Shown here: positions 35,813 through 44,744 of the stretch, piece by piece
Position numbering within the stretch: the first letter of the stretch is position 1
How the letters are laid out: each line of letters opens with the position of its first letter
Assembly: GCF_013410545.1 (NCBI RefSeq)
Contig: NZ_JACCFV010000001.1
Span: 3,720,001-3,784,000, forward strand
Reading direction: 5' to 3'
Length of the DNA stretch: 64,000 nt
Source of the DNA: Pseudoclavibacter chungangensis
GTDB lineage: Bacteria; Actinomycetota; Actinomycetes; Actinomycetales; Microbacteriaceae
Translations under genes and position numbers: made by a program
The notes under the pieces: generated by a model
Databases searched by the model: none
What the model was told of the DNA's origin: nothing
Seen by the model: the letters and a program-made list of their open reading frames with translations, nothing else

Positions 35813-36931
35813 ATGTCGCTAATGAAGAAGCTGCTCGGGCTCGGCGTCGTCGCTGGCCTGGCGCTCGGACTCACGGCCTGCGATGCGCCGACCGAACCGA
35901 ACACCGGTGGAGCGGGCGAAGCTCAGGACATCACGAACGTGGGCATCTCCATGCCCACCCGCGAGCTGGAGCGCTGGATCAACGACGGCGCCCAGCTCCA
36001 GAAGCTGCTGCAGGACGCCGGCTACACGGCCGAGCTGCAGTACGCCGAGAACGACCCCGACACGCAGATCAGCCAGATCCAGAACCTCATCGCGGGCGGC
36101 AGCCAGGTGCTCGTCGTCGCGGCGATCGACGGTTCGGTGCTCGCGCCCGTCCTGCAGGACGCGAAGGACAAGGGCATCACGGTCATCGCCTACGACCGCC
36201 TCATCAACGACACCCCGAACGTCGACTACTACGCGACGTTCGACAACCAGAAGGTCGGCACGCTGCAGGGCGAGTACATCGTCGACCAGCTCGACCTCGA
36301 GAACCAGGCCGGCCCGTTCTACCTCGAGCCGTTCGCCGGGAGCCCCGACGACAACAACGCGAAGTTCTTCTTCTCCGGCGCGTGGGACGTCCTGAAGCCC
36401 TACGTCGACGAGGGCAAGCTCGTCGTCGCATCCGGCAAGGCCCCCAAGAGCAACGACGACTGGGCGTCCATCGGCATCCAGGACTGGGAGTCCTCCGGCG
36501 CCCAGTCCGAGATGGAGAACCGCCTCGCGACGTTCTACACCGACAAGAAGGTCGACGTCGTCCTCTCCCCGAACGACAGCCTCGCGCAGGGCATCGCCGA
36601 GGCGCTCGCCTCGAGCGGCTACACCCCCGGTCCCGACTACCCGCTCCTGACGGGCCAGGACGCCGACAAGGCGAGCGTCATCAACATCCTCGCGGGCAAG
36701 CAGTCCATGACGGTGTGGAAGGACACGCGACTCCTCGGCCAGCAGGTGTTCAACATGATCGAGGCGCTCAAGAGCGGCGCCCAGGTCGAGGTGAACGACA
36801 CCGAGAGCTACGACAACGGCGTGAAGGTCGTGCCCTCCTACCTCCTCCCGCCCGAGGTCGTCGTGAAGGACACCGTCCAGGAGAAGCTCATCGACTCCGG
36901 CTTCCTCAAGGCGAGCGACGTCGGTCTCTGA
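35813..36931 (+). CDS. chvE: Multiple-monosaccharide ABC transporter substrate-binding lipoprotein (ChvE-like)
   Basis: About 372 residues. The lipoprotein signal is [20 protein letters not shown] followed by the lipobox LTAC, so the mature protein is lipid-anchored outside the membrane. It has a periplasmic-binding-protein fold of the ribose/xylose class: [59 protein letters not shown] and [13 protein letters not shown] are all ChvE/XylF hallmarks. The likely ligand is D-xylose, possibly also glucose, arabinose or galactose. ATG 35813 is 10 bases from AGAGAGGA; ATG 35804 is closer than ideal. Confidence 0.94.
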   Translation: MSLMKKLLGLGVVAGLALGLTACDAPTEPNTGGAGEAQDITNVGISMPTRELERWINDGAQLQKLLQDAGYTAELQYAENDPDTQISQIQNLIAGGSQVLVVAAIDGSVLAPVLQDAKDKGITVIAYDRLINDTPNVDYYATFDNQKVGTLQGEYIVDQLDLENQAGPFYLEPFAGSPDDNNAKFFFSGAWDVLKPYVDEGKLVVASGKAPKSNDDWASIGIQDWESSGAQSEMENRLATFYTDKKVDVVLSPNDSLAQGIAEALASSGYTPGPDYPLLTGQDADKASVINILAGKQSMTVWKDTRLLGQQVFNMIEALKSGAQVEVNDTESYDNGVKVVPSYLLPPEVVVKDTVQEKLIDSGFLKASDVGL

Positions 36932-36941
36932 TCCGAACCGA

Positions 36942-36986
36942 CCGAGGGCCCGGGTCGCGTCGCAGCGACGCGGACCGGGCCCTCGG
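36942..36986 (+). terminator. Large intra-operon hairpin after chvE
   Basis: A 12-base outer stem (CCGAGGGCCCGG at 36942-36953 with 36975-36986) and a 7-base inner stem (CGCGTCG with CGACGCG) are separated by a two-base mismatch, with loop CAG. There is no U tract. It probably stabilises or partly terminates the chvE mRNA, so the binding protein exceeds the membrane components. Confidence 0.7.
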
Positions 36987-37065
36987 CCGTGCGGCGGGAC
37001 GCCGTGACGCTCGACGTCCCGCCACACACCGGCACAGGAACGAACTGAGGAACGGGAACGACAAC

Positions 37066-38601
37066 GTGAACGACACCATCCTGACGATGCGCGACATCGT
37101 CAAGGAGTTCAGCGGCGTCCGCGCACTGGACGGCGTGAACATCGAGGTCCGCCGCGGCGAGGTGCACGGCATCTGCGGCGAGAACGGCGCCGGAAAATCG
37201 ACGCTCATGAAGGTGCTCTCGGGCGTGTACCCCTACGGGAGCTACGAGGGCACGATCGAGTTCGACGGACACGAGGTCCGCTACCGCACGATCAACGACA
37301 GCGAGGCCGACGGCATCGTCATCATCCACCAGGAGCTCGCGCTCAGCCCATACCTCTCGATCGCCGAGAACATCTTCCTCGGCAACGAGGTGCAGCGCTT
37401 CGGGGTCATCGACTGGGACGAGACGAACCGGCGCGCGGCCGAACTGCTCGCGCGCGTCGGGCTCAGCGAGAACCCGGCGACGATCATCCAGCACATCGGG
37501 GTCGGCAAGCAGCAGCTCGTCGAGATCGCGAAGGCGCTCTCGAAGGACGTGAAGCTGCTCATCCTCGACGAGCCGACCGCGGCGCTCAACGACGAGGACT
37601 CGGCGCACCTCCTCGGCCTCATCGAGCAACTGCGCGAGCAGGGCATCACCTGCATCATCATCTCCCACAAGCTCAAGGAGATCCGTCGCATCGCGGATCG
37701 CGTGACCGTCATCCGGGACGGCTCGACGATCGAGACGCTCGACCTCGCGGACGGCGAGGTGGGCGAGGGACGCATCATCCGCGCCATGGTCGGCCGCGAG
37801 CTGAGCGCCATGTTCCCCGACCGCACCCCCGACATCGGCGACGTGAAGCTGCGCGTCGAGAACTGGACGGTGCACCACCCCGTCGATCCGGACCGGCTCG
37901 TCGTCGACGACGTCACGTTCGAGGTCCGAGCCGGCGAGATCGTCGGGTTCGCGGGCCTCATGGGTGCCGGCCGGACCGAGCTCGCGATGAGCATCTTCGG
38001 GCACAGCTACGGCACCGGCATCCGCGGCGAGGTGTACAAGGACGGCGAGCGCATCTCGACGCGCACCATCACGGAGGCGATCGCGAACGGCCTCGCGTAC
38101 ACGACCGAGGACCGCAAGCACTTCGGCCTCAACCTCATCGGCGACATCCAGGTCAACATCTCGGCCGCCGCGGCGCGCCGGCTCGCGCGCCTCGGCATCA
38201 TCGACGGTCTGCGCGAGAACCAGGTCGCCGAGGGCTACCGCACGTCGATGAACATCAAGACGCCGAGCGTCGCGACGCTCACGGGCAAGCTCTCCGGCGG
38301 CAACCAACAGAAGGTCGTGCTCAGCAAATGGCTGCAGACCGGCCCCGACGTGCTCATCCTCGACGAGCCGACGCGCGGGATCGACGTCGGCGCGAAGTTC
38401 GAGATCTACGGGCTCATCAACGAACTCGTCGCGCAGGGCAAGGCGGTCATCGTCATCTCGTCCGAGATGCCGGAGCTGCTCGGCCTCGCCGACCGCATCT
38501 ACACCCTCTCGGAGGGGCGTCTCACGGGTGAGGTCGCCCGCGAGGACGCGAACCAGGAAGTGCTCATGCGTCTCATGACGATGGGGAAGGACGAATCATG
38601 A
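37066..38601 (+). CDS. mmsA: Multiple-monosaccharide ABC transporter ATPase (two nucleotide-binding domains)
   Basis: A 511-residue sugar-class ABC ATPase from GTG 37066. Domain 1 has Walker [17 protein letters not shown] near residue 36, an atypical signature [15 protein letters not shown], and Walker [12 protein letters not shown]. Domain 2 has a degenerate Walker A ([10 protein letters not shown]), a full signature [15 protein letters not shown] and Walker [15 protein letters not shown]. One active and one degenerate site is normal for RbsA/XylG/GguA proteins. It powers the ChvE-MmsB importer and overlaps mmsB by four bases. Confidence 0.95.
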   Translation: MNDTILTMRDIVKEFSGVRALDGVNIEVRRGEVHGICGENGAGKSTLMKVLSGVYPYGSYEGTIEFDGHEVRYRTINDSEADGIVIIHQELALSPYLSIAENIFLGNEVQRFGVIDWDETNRRAAELLARVGLSENPATIIQHIGVGKQQLVEIAKALSKDVKLLILDEPTAALNDEDSAHLLGLIEQLREQGITCIIISHKLKEIRRIADRVTVIRDGSTIETLDLADGEVGEGRIIRAMVGRELSAMFPDRTPDIGDVKLRVENWTVHHPVDPDRLVVDDVTFEVRAGEIVGFAGLMGAGRTELAMSIFGHSYGTGIRGEVYKDGERISTRTITEAIANGLAYTTEDRKHFGLNLIGDIQVNISAAAARRLARLGIIDGLRENQVAEGYRTSMNIKTPSVATLTGKLSGGNQQKVVLSKWLQTGPDVLILDEPTRGIDVGAKFEIYGLINELVAQGKAVIVISSEMPELLGLADRIYTLSEGRLTGEVAREDANQEVLMRLMTMGKDES

Positions 38602-39827
38602 CCACCACGACGCCGGCGACCATCGAGAAGGACGGCGGGACGCCGCCATCGGGTGCCCCGAAGCGACGACTGCGGCTCGCCGTCGACGTGCGCCAGTACG
38701 GCATCTTCGGCGCGCTCGTCCTCATTGTCGTTCTGTTCCAGATCCTCACGGACGGCAAGCTGCTGCTGCCCGCGAACATCAACAACCTCATCCAGCAGAA
38801 CGCGTACGTGCTCATCCTCGCGGTGGGCATGATCATCGTCATCATCGCGGGACACATCGACCTGTCGGTCGGTTCCGTCGTCGCCGTCGTCGGCGCGCTG
38901 ACGGCGATCGCGATCGTGCACTGGGGGCTCCCGTGGTGGGCGGCCGTCTTCATCGGGCTCCTCGCGGGCGCCGTCATCGGCATCTGGCAGGGATTCTGGA
39001 TCGCGTACGTCGGGATACCCGCGTTCATCGTCACGCTCGCGGGCATGCTCCTGTTCCGCGGTCTCACCCTCGTGCTCCTCACGGGCGGAACGATCAACGC
39101 CCTGCCGGGCGAGTTCGTCGCGATCGGCAAGGGGGCGCTGCCGCAGTGGTTCGGGACGGTGCTCGGCGGACACGACCCGATCACGCTGCTCGTCGCACTC
39201 GTCGTGGTGGGTGCGACGATCGGATCGACGATCCGCACCCGGAAGCGCCGTCAGACGCTCGGGCTCCCCGTCGAGCCGAGGGGGTCGATGATCGCGAAGC
39301 TCGTGATCCTCGCCGTCGGCGTGCTCGGGTTCGCGTGGATCCTGTCGGCCAACTCGGGGCTGCCGATCATCCTCATCATCCTCGCCGTGCTCATCATGCT
39401 GTTCACGTTCGTGCTCAAGAAGACCGTCTTCGGCCGCCACGTGTACGCGATCGGCGGCAACCGCTTCGCGGCCGAGATGAGCGGCGTGCCCGTGCAGCGC
39501 GTCAACTTCCTCATCTTCGTGAACATGGGGGTGCTCGCGGCACTCGCCGGCATCGTCACGACCGCTCGGGCCGGCGGCGCGGTCGCCTCCGCGGGCAACA
39601 TGTACGAGCTCGACGCGATCGCCGCGGCCTTCATCGGCGGCGCGGCGGTGACCGGCGGAATCGGTACCGTTGTCGGGGCCGTCGTCGGCGCCATGATCAT
39701 GGGTGTCCTCAACATGGGGCTCTCGATCCTGTCGGTGGACTCGGCGTGGCAGCAGGTCATCAAGGGTCTCGTGCTGCTGCTCGCCGTCGCGATCGACGTC
39801 GTCGGGAAGCGGCGCGGCCGACGCTGA
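38598..39827 (+). CDS. mmsB: Multiple-monosaccharide ABC transporter permease
   Basis: A 409-residue inner-membrane permease of the RbsC/XylH/GguB class with about ten or eleven helices. Typical segments are the N-terminal [38 protein letters not shown] (the H-x-D-L-S-V-G-S motif of sugar permeases), and [24 protein letters not shown] (the coupling-helix region that contacts the ATPase). A loop of about 30 residues between the middle helices, typical of the longer GguB/XylH proteins, is present. It is the third gene of the transporter operon. Confidence 0.95.
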   Translation: MTTTTPATIEKDGGTPPSGAPKRRLRLAVDVRQYGIFGALVLIVVLFQILTDGKLLLPANINNLIQQNAYVLILAVGMIIVIIAGHIDLSVGSVVAVVGALTAIAIVHWGLPWWAAVFIGLLAGAVIGIWQGFWIAYVGIPAFIVTLAGMLLFRGLTLVLLTGGTINALPGEFVAIGKGALPQWFGTVLGGHDPITLLVALVVVGATIGSTIRTRKRRQTLGLPVEPRGSMIAKLVILAVGVLGFAWILSANSGLPIILIILAVLIMLFTFVLKKTVFGRHVYAIGGNRFAAEMSGVPVQRVNFLIFVNMGVLAALAGIVTTARAGGAVASAGNMYELDAIAAAFIGGAAVTGGIGTVVGAVVGAMIMGVLNMGLSILSVDSAWQQVIKGLVLLLAVAIDVVGKRRGRR

Positions 39828-39859
39828 TCGGCCGGACCCCGGAGCACATCGACCGTTGA

Positions 39860-39890
39860 CCCGCGGCCGTCCCACGAGGACGGCCGCGGG
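39860..39890 (+). terminator. Hairpin at the end of the sugar transporter operon
   Basis: CCCGCGGCCGTCC pairs perfectly with GGACGGCCGCGGG (13 bases each) around CACGA. It lies between mmsB and the ROK regulator gene. It lacks a T tract, as is common for GC-rich actinobacterial terminators. Confidence 0.7.
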
Positions 39891-39934
39891 CTGGACGCCG
39901 CACGACACGACGTGCGGCGAGGAGGGGGATCGCC

Positions 39935-41098
39935 GTGGCGAGCACCCGCGTGGCGCACTCGAACCTCTCGTTTCTCCTCGAACGCCTGCATCGTGAGGGG
40001 CGCGCATCGCGCGCGGAACTCACGCGCGCGACGGGCCTCAACCGCTCGACGATCTCGGCGCTCGTCGGTGAACTCGTCGCTCGGGGGCTCGTCGAGGAGG
40101 GCGACCCGCTCGCGACGAACCTCGTCGGTCGACCGAGTCCCGTGGTGGGCCCGAGCCGCAGCATCGTCGCGCTGGCCGTCGTCCCCGAGACCGATGCGGT
40201 CGAGGTCGGCATCGTGAGCTTCACGGGCGAACTCGTCCGACGGATCCGCTTCGAGACCGACACGCCACCGACGGCCAAGGAGGCCGTGAAGATCGTCGCG
40301 GCGCTCGTGGAGGGCATGCGGGACACGTTCGAGACCCTCTACCGCTGTGTCGGTATCGGCATCGCCGTACCGGGCCTCGTCCGCAAGTCCGACGGCTTCG
40401 TTCGCTGGGTGCCGCACCTCGGCTGGCGCGAGGTGCCGTTCGCCGAGCAGGTCGCCGAGGTGACGGGATTGCCCGTGCTCGCCGCGAACGACGCGAATCT
40501 CGGTGCGCTCGCGGAACACCTCTTCGGGGCCGGGCGGGGCATCGAGAACATGCTCTACATGAACGGCGGCGCGAGCGGTATCGGTGGCGGCATCATCGCG
40601 GGCGACCGGCTGCTCGAGGGGGTCGCCGGGTACGCCGGTGAGTTCGGGCACAACCTCGTCGCGACGCCGTCCCGGTACGGCGAGGGCGGCGACGACGAAC
40701 TCGAGGTCGTCGTGAGCCGACGGCGACTGCTCGACGTGCTCGGCCTCCGCGGTGCGAGCAGGCAAGAGTTCGAGCAGCGCCTGCGCACGAGCGACGATCC
40801 CGCGGTGCGGGCCGAGGTGCTGCGGCAACTCGCGGTCCTGAGCGTCGGTGTCCGCAACATGGTCAACATCCTGAACCCCGAGCGCGTCGTCCTCGGTGGC
40901 TTCCTCTCGACGATCTTCGATCTCGAGCGGGAGCACTTCCTCGAGCTCCTCCGGGCCCACACGCTCGAGCCGAACTACGAGGAGGTGGAGGTCGTGCGCG
41001 CCGAGCTCGGAAGCGACCTGCTGCTCATCGGCGCCGCGGAACTCCAGTTCCAGGCCCTCATCGAGCGCGCGCAGTTCGAGACGCTCGTCGAGGCCTGA
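39935..41098 (+). CDS. ROK-family transcriptional regulator, probable xylose repressor
   Basis: A 387-residue protein from GTG 39935 behind GAGGAGGGGG. An N-terminal winged helix (LERLHREGRASRAELTRATGLNRSTISALVGELVARGLV) is followed by the ROK sugar-kinase fold: GIGIAVPGLV, LPVLAANDANLGALAEHLFG, GGASGIGGGIIAGD and GYAGEFGHN. The C-X-C-G-x2-G-C zinc motif that normally follows GH is missing; the sequence there is polar and cysteine-free. Position next to the transporter and divergent xyl genes points to xylose-responsive repression (XylR role), with the sites in the 35.5-35.8 kb gap. Confidence 0.9.
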   Translation: MASTRVAHSNLSFLLERLHREGRASRAELTRATGLNRSTISALVGELVARGLVEEGDPLATNLVGRPSPVVGPSRSIVALAVVPETDAVEVGIVSFTGELVRRIRFETDTPPTAKEAVKIVAALVEGMRDTFETLYRCVGIGIAVPGLVRKSDGFVRWVPHLGWREVPFAEQVAEVTGLPVLAANDANLGALAEHLFGAGRGIENMLYMNGGASGIGGGIIAGDRLLEGVAGYAGEFGHNLVATPSRYGEGGDDELEVVVSRRRLLDVLGLRGASRQEFEQRLRTSDDPAVRAEVLRQLAVLSVGVRNMVNILNPERVVLGGFLSTIFDLEREHFLELLRAHTLEPNYEEVEVVRAELGSDLLLIGAAELQFQALIERAQFETLVEA

Positions 41099-41110
41099 GC
41101 GGCTCGCCCC

Positions 41111-41488
41111 TCAGCGGGCGAGTTCGCGGCGTGCCGCGCGGTCGGCGACGATCGCGCCCGTGACGACGCTGCCGAGCGTCAGCACGATCGTGATGCCGAG
41201 CGTCACGAGATACGGCACGACCGTCCCGGAGACGACGAGCGTCACCGCACCGGCGACGGCACCGAGGCCCTGACCGATGTCGGCGACGGGCCGCGCGGCA
41301 CGGTGCCCTGCGATCCACGCGGCGTCCGACGAGCGGGTCGCCGCCGTGCGGATGCCCGCGAGCCCGCCGGGCAGGATGCGCCCTGAGGCGCACAGGCGCA
41401 CCGTGAGGATCACGATCGCGTTCCCGACGATCAGGAGGATCGCGACGAGGATCGCCGAACCGATCGGCGGCGATTGGAACCCGTCCAC
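41111..41488 (-). CDS. SdpI-like small membrane protein
   Basis: A 125-residue protein with an N-terminal helix (SAILVAILLIVGNAIVILTV) and two C-terminal helices. Between them is GIRTAATRSSDAAWIAGHRAA, which matches the SdpI-family pattern G-x-R-T-x-x-T-x-x-S-D-x-A-W-x-x-x-x-R. SdpI proteins give immunity to the SdpC toxin in Bacillus, but most actinobacterial relatives have no toxin partner and unknown function. It begins at GTG 41488, six bases after the DUF3073 stop codon. Confidence 0.75.
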   Translation of the reverse strand: MDGFQSPPIGSAILVAILLIVGNAIVILTVRLCASGRILPGGLAGIRTAATRSSDAAWIAGHRAARPVADIGQGLGAVAGAVTLVVSGTVVPYLVTLGITIVLTLGSVVTGAIVADRAARRELAR

Positions 41489-41494
41489 CGAGGA

Positions 41495-41707
41495 CTAGGC
41501 GCGTCGCTGCTGGAAGTCGCCCTCGACGTCGTCACCCTGCGCGTCGGCGTCGTCGTAGTACTCGGACCACTTCGACAGCTCGTCGTCGTTCGGCTGGCGG
41601 GAGCCCGACAGCTCCCGTTCGAGTTCGCTGTAGTTCGTCTCGTGAACGGAGTACTTGAGTTCGCGAGCCACTTTGGTGTGCTTCGCCTTCTGACGGCCAC
41701 GCCCCAT
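41495..41707 (-). CDS. DUF3073 family protein
   Basis: A 70-residue, highly charged protein: MGRGRQKAKHTKVARELKYS is the invariant DUF3073 start, followed by a Glu/Ser-rich helix, a DDELSKWSEYYDD segment and an acidic tail. It is near-universal in actinobacteria and usually sits directly after purM; function is unknown. A GAGGGGG ribosome site precedes ATG 41707. Here it is 13 kb from purM, marking where an accessory block appears to have entered. Confidence 0.92.
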   Translation of the reverse strand: MGRGRQKAKHTKVARELKYSVHETNYSELERELSGSRQPNDDELSKWSEYYDDADAQGDDVEGDFQQRRA

Positions 41708-41909
41708 GCGCGTAACCCCCTCATGCTCTCAAGCTGGGGGCACGCCAGTGCACCCAGTCGCCTTCTACGATCGGAAATCTGCTGGCGAGCCTATCACGAC
41801 GGACACTGCGAACGATCCGGGCGTGGCGACATAGGCTGTCCCGCGAGCAGGGTCGGAGAGGGCGCGCACGGCCACTGCGGCCTCGACCGCGCGCCACCGG
41901 AGGCGCCCG

Positions 41910-42890
41910 GTGCCCGACGTGTTCGACGTGGTCGTCATCGGTGGTGGGCGGACCGGCCTGACCGTCGCCTATGCGCTCGGGGCCTTCGGCAAGCGGGCAC
42001 TCGACGACTTCGTCGTGTTCGACGCGAGCGCGCGACCGGGTGGTTCGTGGGGCGCGTCCTGGCGCGAGCTCCGCCTCCGTGACGTCGCCGCACTCGTCGC
42101 CCCGCCCGGTCTCACGGAACTCGGCCTCGGGCGGTGGGACGAGGCGACCGACCGATCCGTGCGAGAGGTCCGGCGCGACGAGTTCGCACGCTACGAGGAC
42201 GCGTTCGACCTCGGCGTCACGCGGCGGGCCCGCGCGTTGCGCGTGGAGCGCCGCCAGCGGGCCCCCGAACTCGCGGTGACCGTCGACGTGGCCGGTCGAT
42301 CGCGCACGGTGCTCGCTCGAGCGGTCGTGTCGGCGACGGGGCACCGCTCGACGCCGTTCGTTCCCGCCATCGCCGGGGCGTCGGGATTCGCCGGTGTCCT
42401 CGAACACAGCGCGCACCTCGACTCGGTCGCCCCGTTCGCCGGCCGCCGCGTCCTCCTCGTCGGCGCCGGGGACGAGGCCGACGCGCTCGCGGCGTCGCTC
42501 TCGGCGGTGGGGGCCGAGCCGTTCCGCGCCGGGCTCGAGCGCGTCCCGGCCGAGCGGTCGATCGTCGGTGGCGACGCGACGGACACCGCCCACCTGCTCC
42601 GACGCCTCGAGCCGTCGGGGGCTCGGTTCGCGGACGGTCTCGTCCGGCCCTTCGACACGGTCCTCCTCGCGACCGGCCGCCGGCGCGCACTCCGCCACCT
42701 CGCGCCGCTCCGGCTGCGCGACGTGCACCGGGGCGTCGTCGAACGCGACGGTTGGAGTCGCTCCGATCCCCGCATCGGCTTCGCCGGGGTCGAACCGTCG
42801 CTCCCACCCGCGATCGCACTCGACCGCGCGCTCGAGCTCGTCGAACAGCGCGCGGATCCGCCGGTCGAACCCGGACGGCGTTCGCGCTGA
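41910..42890 (+). CDS. FAD/NAD(P)-binding oxidoreductase, flavin monooxygenase-like
   Basis: A 326-residue flavoprotein from GTG 41910 behind CCGGAGG. The FAD Rossmann motif is FDVVVIGGGRTGLTVAYALG and the second, NAD(P)-binding, motif is RRVLLVGAGDEADALAASL. A GGSWGASW segment (the W-G-x-x-W of TrkA/YpdA-type oxidoreductases) and VSATGHRSTPFVP (ATG motif) are present. The insertion of the BVMO fingerprint is absent. It resembles CzcO-like or bacillithiol-disulphide-reductase-like flavoproteins. The substrate is unknown. It is convergent with the fluoride channel genes. Confidence 0.85.
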   Translation: MPDVFDVVVIGGGRTGLTVAYALGAFGKRALDDFVVFDASARPGGSWGASWRELRLRDVAALVAPPGLTELGLGRWDEATDRSVREVRRDEFARYEDAFDLGVTRRARALRVERRQRAPELAVTVDVAGRSRTVLARAVVSATGHRSTPFVPAIAGASGFAGVLEHSAHLDSVAPFAGRRVLLVGAGDEADALAASLSAVGAEPFRAGLERVPAERSIVGGDATDTAHLLRRLEPSGARFADGLVRPFDTVLLATGRRRALRHLAPLRLRDVHRGVVERDGWSRSDPRIGFAGVEPSLPPAIALDRALELVEQRADPPVEPGRRSR

Positions 42891-42919
42891 GGTGTGCGCC
42901 GCGCGTCCCGGGAGGCGGG

Positions 42920-43291
42920 TCAGCCGATGAGGACGCCGCCGACGAACAGCCCCGCGAACGCGGCGATCACGCCGTACCCGAGGTGCCCCGCGACCGTCCC
43001 GATCGCGCGGCCGAGGCGCTTCTCGCCGACCGCCCGCACGGTATCGGTCATGAACGTGCTCCAGGTGCTCAGACCGCCACAGAATCCGGCGATCGCGACC
43101 GGCTGCCACTCCGCGGGCAGTGCGACGAACGCGACGCCCGCGATGAAGGACGCGACGACGTTGATCATGAGGATGCGCCACACGGGGGCGAGCAGCCCCT
43201 TCGTCGACGGGCCGGCGTTGTGCAGCACGTACCGGAGGAGGGCGCCGAGCCCGCCCACGATGCCCACGAGGACGACGATCACGGGGCTCAT
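42920..43291 (-). CDS. crcB: CrcB/FluC fluoride channel subunit (second gene)
   Basis: A 123-residue, four-helix Fluc protein. It begins VVLVGIVGGLGALLRYVL (G-G-x-G-A-x-x-R-Y signature), has NVVASFIAG in helix 2 and GFCGGLSTWSTFM in helix 3, where Trp replaces the usual Phe of the Phe box. Helix 4 is HLGYGVIAAFAGLFVGGVLIG. It works as half of a dual-topology fluoride exporter with its neighbour. Its ATG shares one base with the stop codon of the upstream crcB gene, so the two are coupled. No fluoride riboswitch is visible upstream of the pair. Confidence 0.93.
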   Translation of the reverse strand: MSPVIVVLVGIVGGLGALLRYVLHNAGPSTKGLLAPVWRILMINVVASFIAGVAFVALPAEWQPVAIAGFCGGLSTWSTFMTDTVRAVGEKRLGRAIGTVAGHLGYGVIAAFAGLFVGGVLIG

Positions 43292-43809
43292 CAGGAGTCC
43301 TCCTCGCTCTCCGGATCGGTGACGCCGCGCGAGGCCGCGCCCGGGGCGATCGCGGAGCCGATGACCATGCCGATCCAGGCGAGCAGGAGGCCGCCGATCA
43401 AGCCGATGACGAGCAGCCCCCACCCCCAGGCGGTCGCGAGACCGGATGCGGCGAGTGCGAGTGCGACGTACGAGAAGGTCGTGAACGCGCCGCAGAACCC
43501 CGGCCCGACGGCGGCCTGCAGCCACGCGAGCCGACCGGGGAAGTGGGCGCCGTTCACGAGCCCGAGAACGAGGGACCCGAGCAGGTTCGCGACGAGCGTC
43601 GCCTGCAGCGCGGGGTCCGTGAAGTGCCCGGCCGCATCGCCGATCTCGCGAAGGGCGGGATCGGCACCGAGCTGGAACAGATCACCGATGCCGACGCGTG
43701 CGAGCGTGCCCACGACGCCGCCCGCGAACACCGCGAGGAGCATGACCGGCGCGAACGCCGGGGGCCTCGATGCCGCGGCCGTTCGCCCGGCGCCTCGCTC
43801 GTCGTTCAC
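43291..43809 (-). CDS. crcB: CrcB/FluC fluoride channel subunit (first gene)
   Basis: A 172-residue Fluc homologue with a polar N-terminal tail of about 20 residues and an acidic C-terminal tail. The core shows GGVVGTLARVGIGDL, VANLLGSLVLGLVNG (the N-x-x-G-S motif of helix 2), and GFCGAFTTFSYVALAL with both Phe-box residues. Gram-positive bacteria often encode two Fluc subunits that pair as an antiparallel heterodimer, which fits this adjacent, coupled pair. The channel exports F- and protects glycolytic enzymes. Confidence 0.93.
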   Translation of the reverse strand: MNDERGAGRTAAASRPPAFAPVMLLAVFAGGVVGTLARVGIGDLFQLGADPALREIGDAAGHFTDPALQATLVANLLGSLVLGLVNGAHFPGRLAWLQAAVGPGFCGAFTTFSYVALALAASGLATAWGWGLLVIGLIGGLLLAWIGMVIGSAIAPGAASRGVTDPESEEDS

Positions 43810-43889
43810 GCCCCAGATCGTACGCCCGACCCGGCTCGGGCGTGGCTCGTGTCGGGTGAACCTCTCGGGGTGAATTCGGGCGCGCTCGT

Positions 43890-43895
43890 TAGCGT
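43890..43895 (+). promoter_or_regulatory. Putative -10 element TAGCGT of a leaderless gene
   Basis: TAGCGT is followed by exactly six bases and ATG 43902, without a ribosome site. Hexamer and spacing are identical to those before the serine hydrolase at 24533. Confidence 0.55.
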
Positions 43896-43901
43896 GAGCG
43901 A

Positions 43902-44732
43902 ATGGACCCGTTGACGACCCGGACCGTCCGACTCGAGGACGGCATGCACCTGCCCGCCGTGGGGATCACGGCCGGCGACCCCGAACGCGGCGCGAGCGCG
44001 GACGAGATCGTCGCGGCGGTGCGCGCCGGGTACCGTCTTCTCGACTCGGCCGGTGATCCGGCCGCGGAGATCGCCGTCGCCTCCGCCGTCGCGCGGCTCC
44101 TCGCCGACGGTGTCGTCCGGCGGCGCGAACTCGCCCTCACGGCCCAGTTGCCCGCGGGCGCGACGGACTACGACGCGGCGCGCGCCGCGATCGACGACTC
44201 CCTCGAACGGCTCGACACGGGCCAGATCGAGCTCTACCTCCTGCCGTGCGCGGGCGTGTCCGGCTCGGAACCGCTCGGCTCGTGGCGCGCGCTCATCGAG
44301 GCGCGCTCGGAGGGGATCATCGACTCGATCGGCCTCGCGGACGCGGCACCCGAGCTCGTCAACACGCTCATCGACGCGTTCGGCGTCGTGCCGACCGTCA
44401 ATCGTCTCGCCGTCTCACCCGAGCATCCGCGCACGGCGGAGCGCGCGGGGTACGAGGCGCTCGAGATCGTCGTCGAGGCGCGGGACGCGCTCGGCGGGCC
44501 CCGGGGACTCGGGGAGCTCGCCACGCGGATCTTCGACGGGATCGCCGCCGCGCACGCGGTGACGCGCGAGCAAGCCGTCGTCGCCTGGCACCTGCAGGAG
44601 GGGCTGCTGCCGCTCGTCGCGCTGCACGGTGGGCAGGTGCCCGACGCGCTGCCCGGATCGCGCCACCCCGTGATCGGCGCAGAGGAACTGGCCGCCGTGC
44701 GCGAGGTCGCCGATCGCGGCGCGGCCGGCTGA
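43902..44732 (+). CDS. Degenerate aldo/keto reductase homologue
   Basis: A 276-residue TIM-barrel protein with the AKR5-like layout: RTVRLEDGMHLPAVGI, GYRLLDSAG, SLERLDTGQIELYLL, RSEGIIDSIGLADAAPEL and a final AVVAWHLQEGLLPLVALHGG region. The catalytic Asp of GYRLLDSA is kept. The Tyr of the usual Y-x-N-E motif is lost (GDPAAE), the Lys of T-K-L is replaced (TAQLP), and the His of L-I-H-W-P is replaced (LLPCA). Loss of three of four tetrad residues argues against reductase activity. It may bind NADPH or a ligand as a sensor or structural protein. Start is set by the -10 element above. Confidence 0.82.
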   Translation: MDPLTTRTVRLEDGMHLPAVGITAGDPERGASADEIVAAVRAGYRLLDSAGDPAAEIAVASAVARLLADGVVRRRELALTAQLPAGATDYDAARAAIDDSLERLDTGQIELYLLPCAGVSGSEPLGSWRALIEARSEGIIDSIGLADAAPELVNTLIDAFGVVPTVNRLAVSPEHPRTAERAGYEALEIVVEARDALGGPRGLGELATRIFDGIAAAHAVTREQAVVAWHLQEGLLPLVALHGGQVPDALPGSRHPVIGAEELAAVREVADRGAAG

Positions 44733-44744
44733 GCGGCGCGCTCC

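Noticed and set aside
43810..43901. Possible fluoride riboswitch before the crcB pair
   Set aside because: No GGNGATGGNGTTC-type core is present on the minus strand of this gap.
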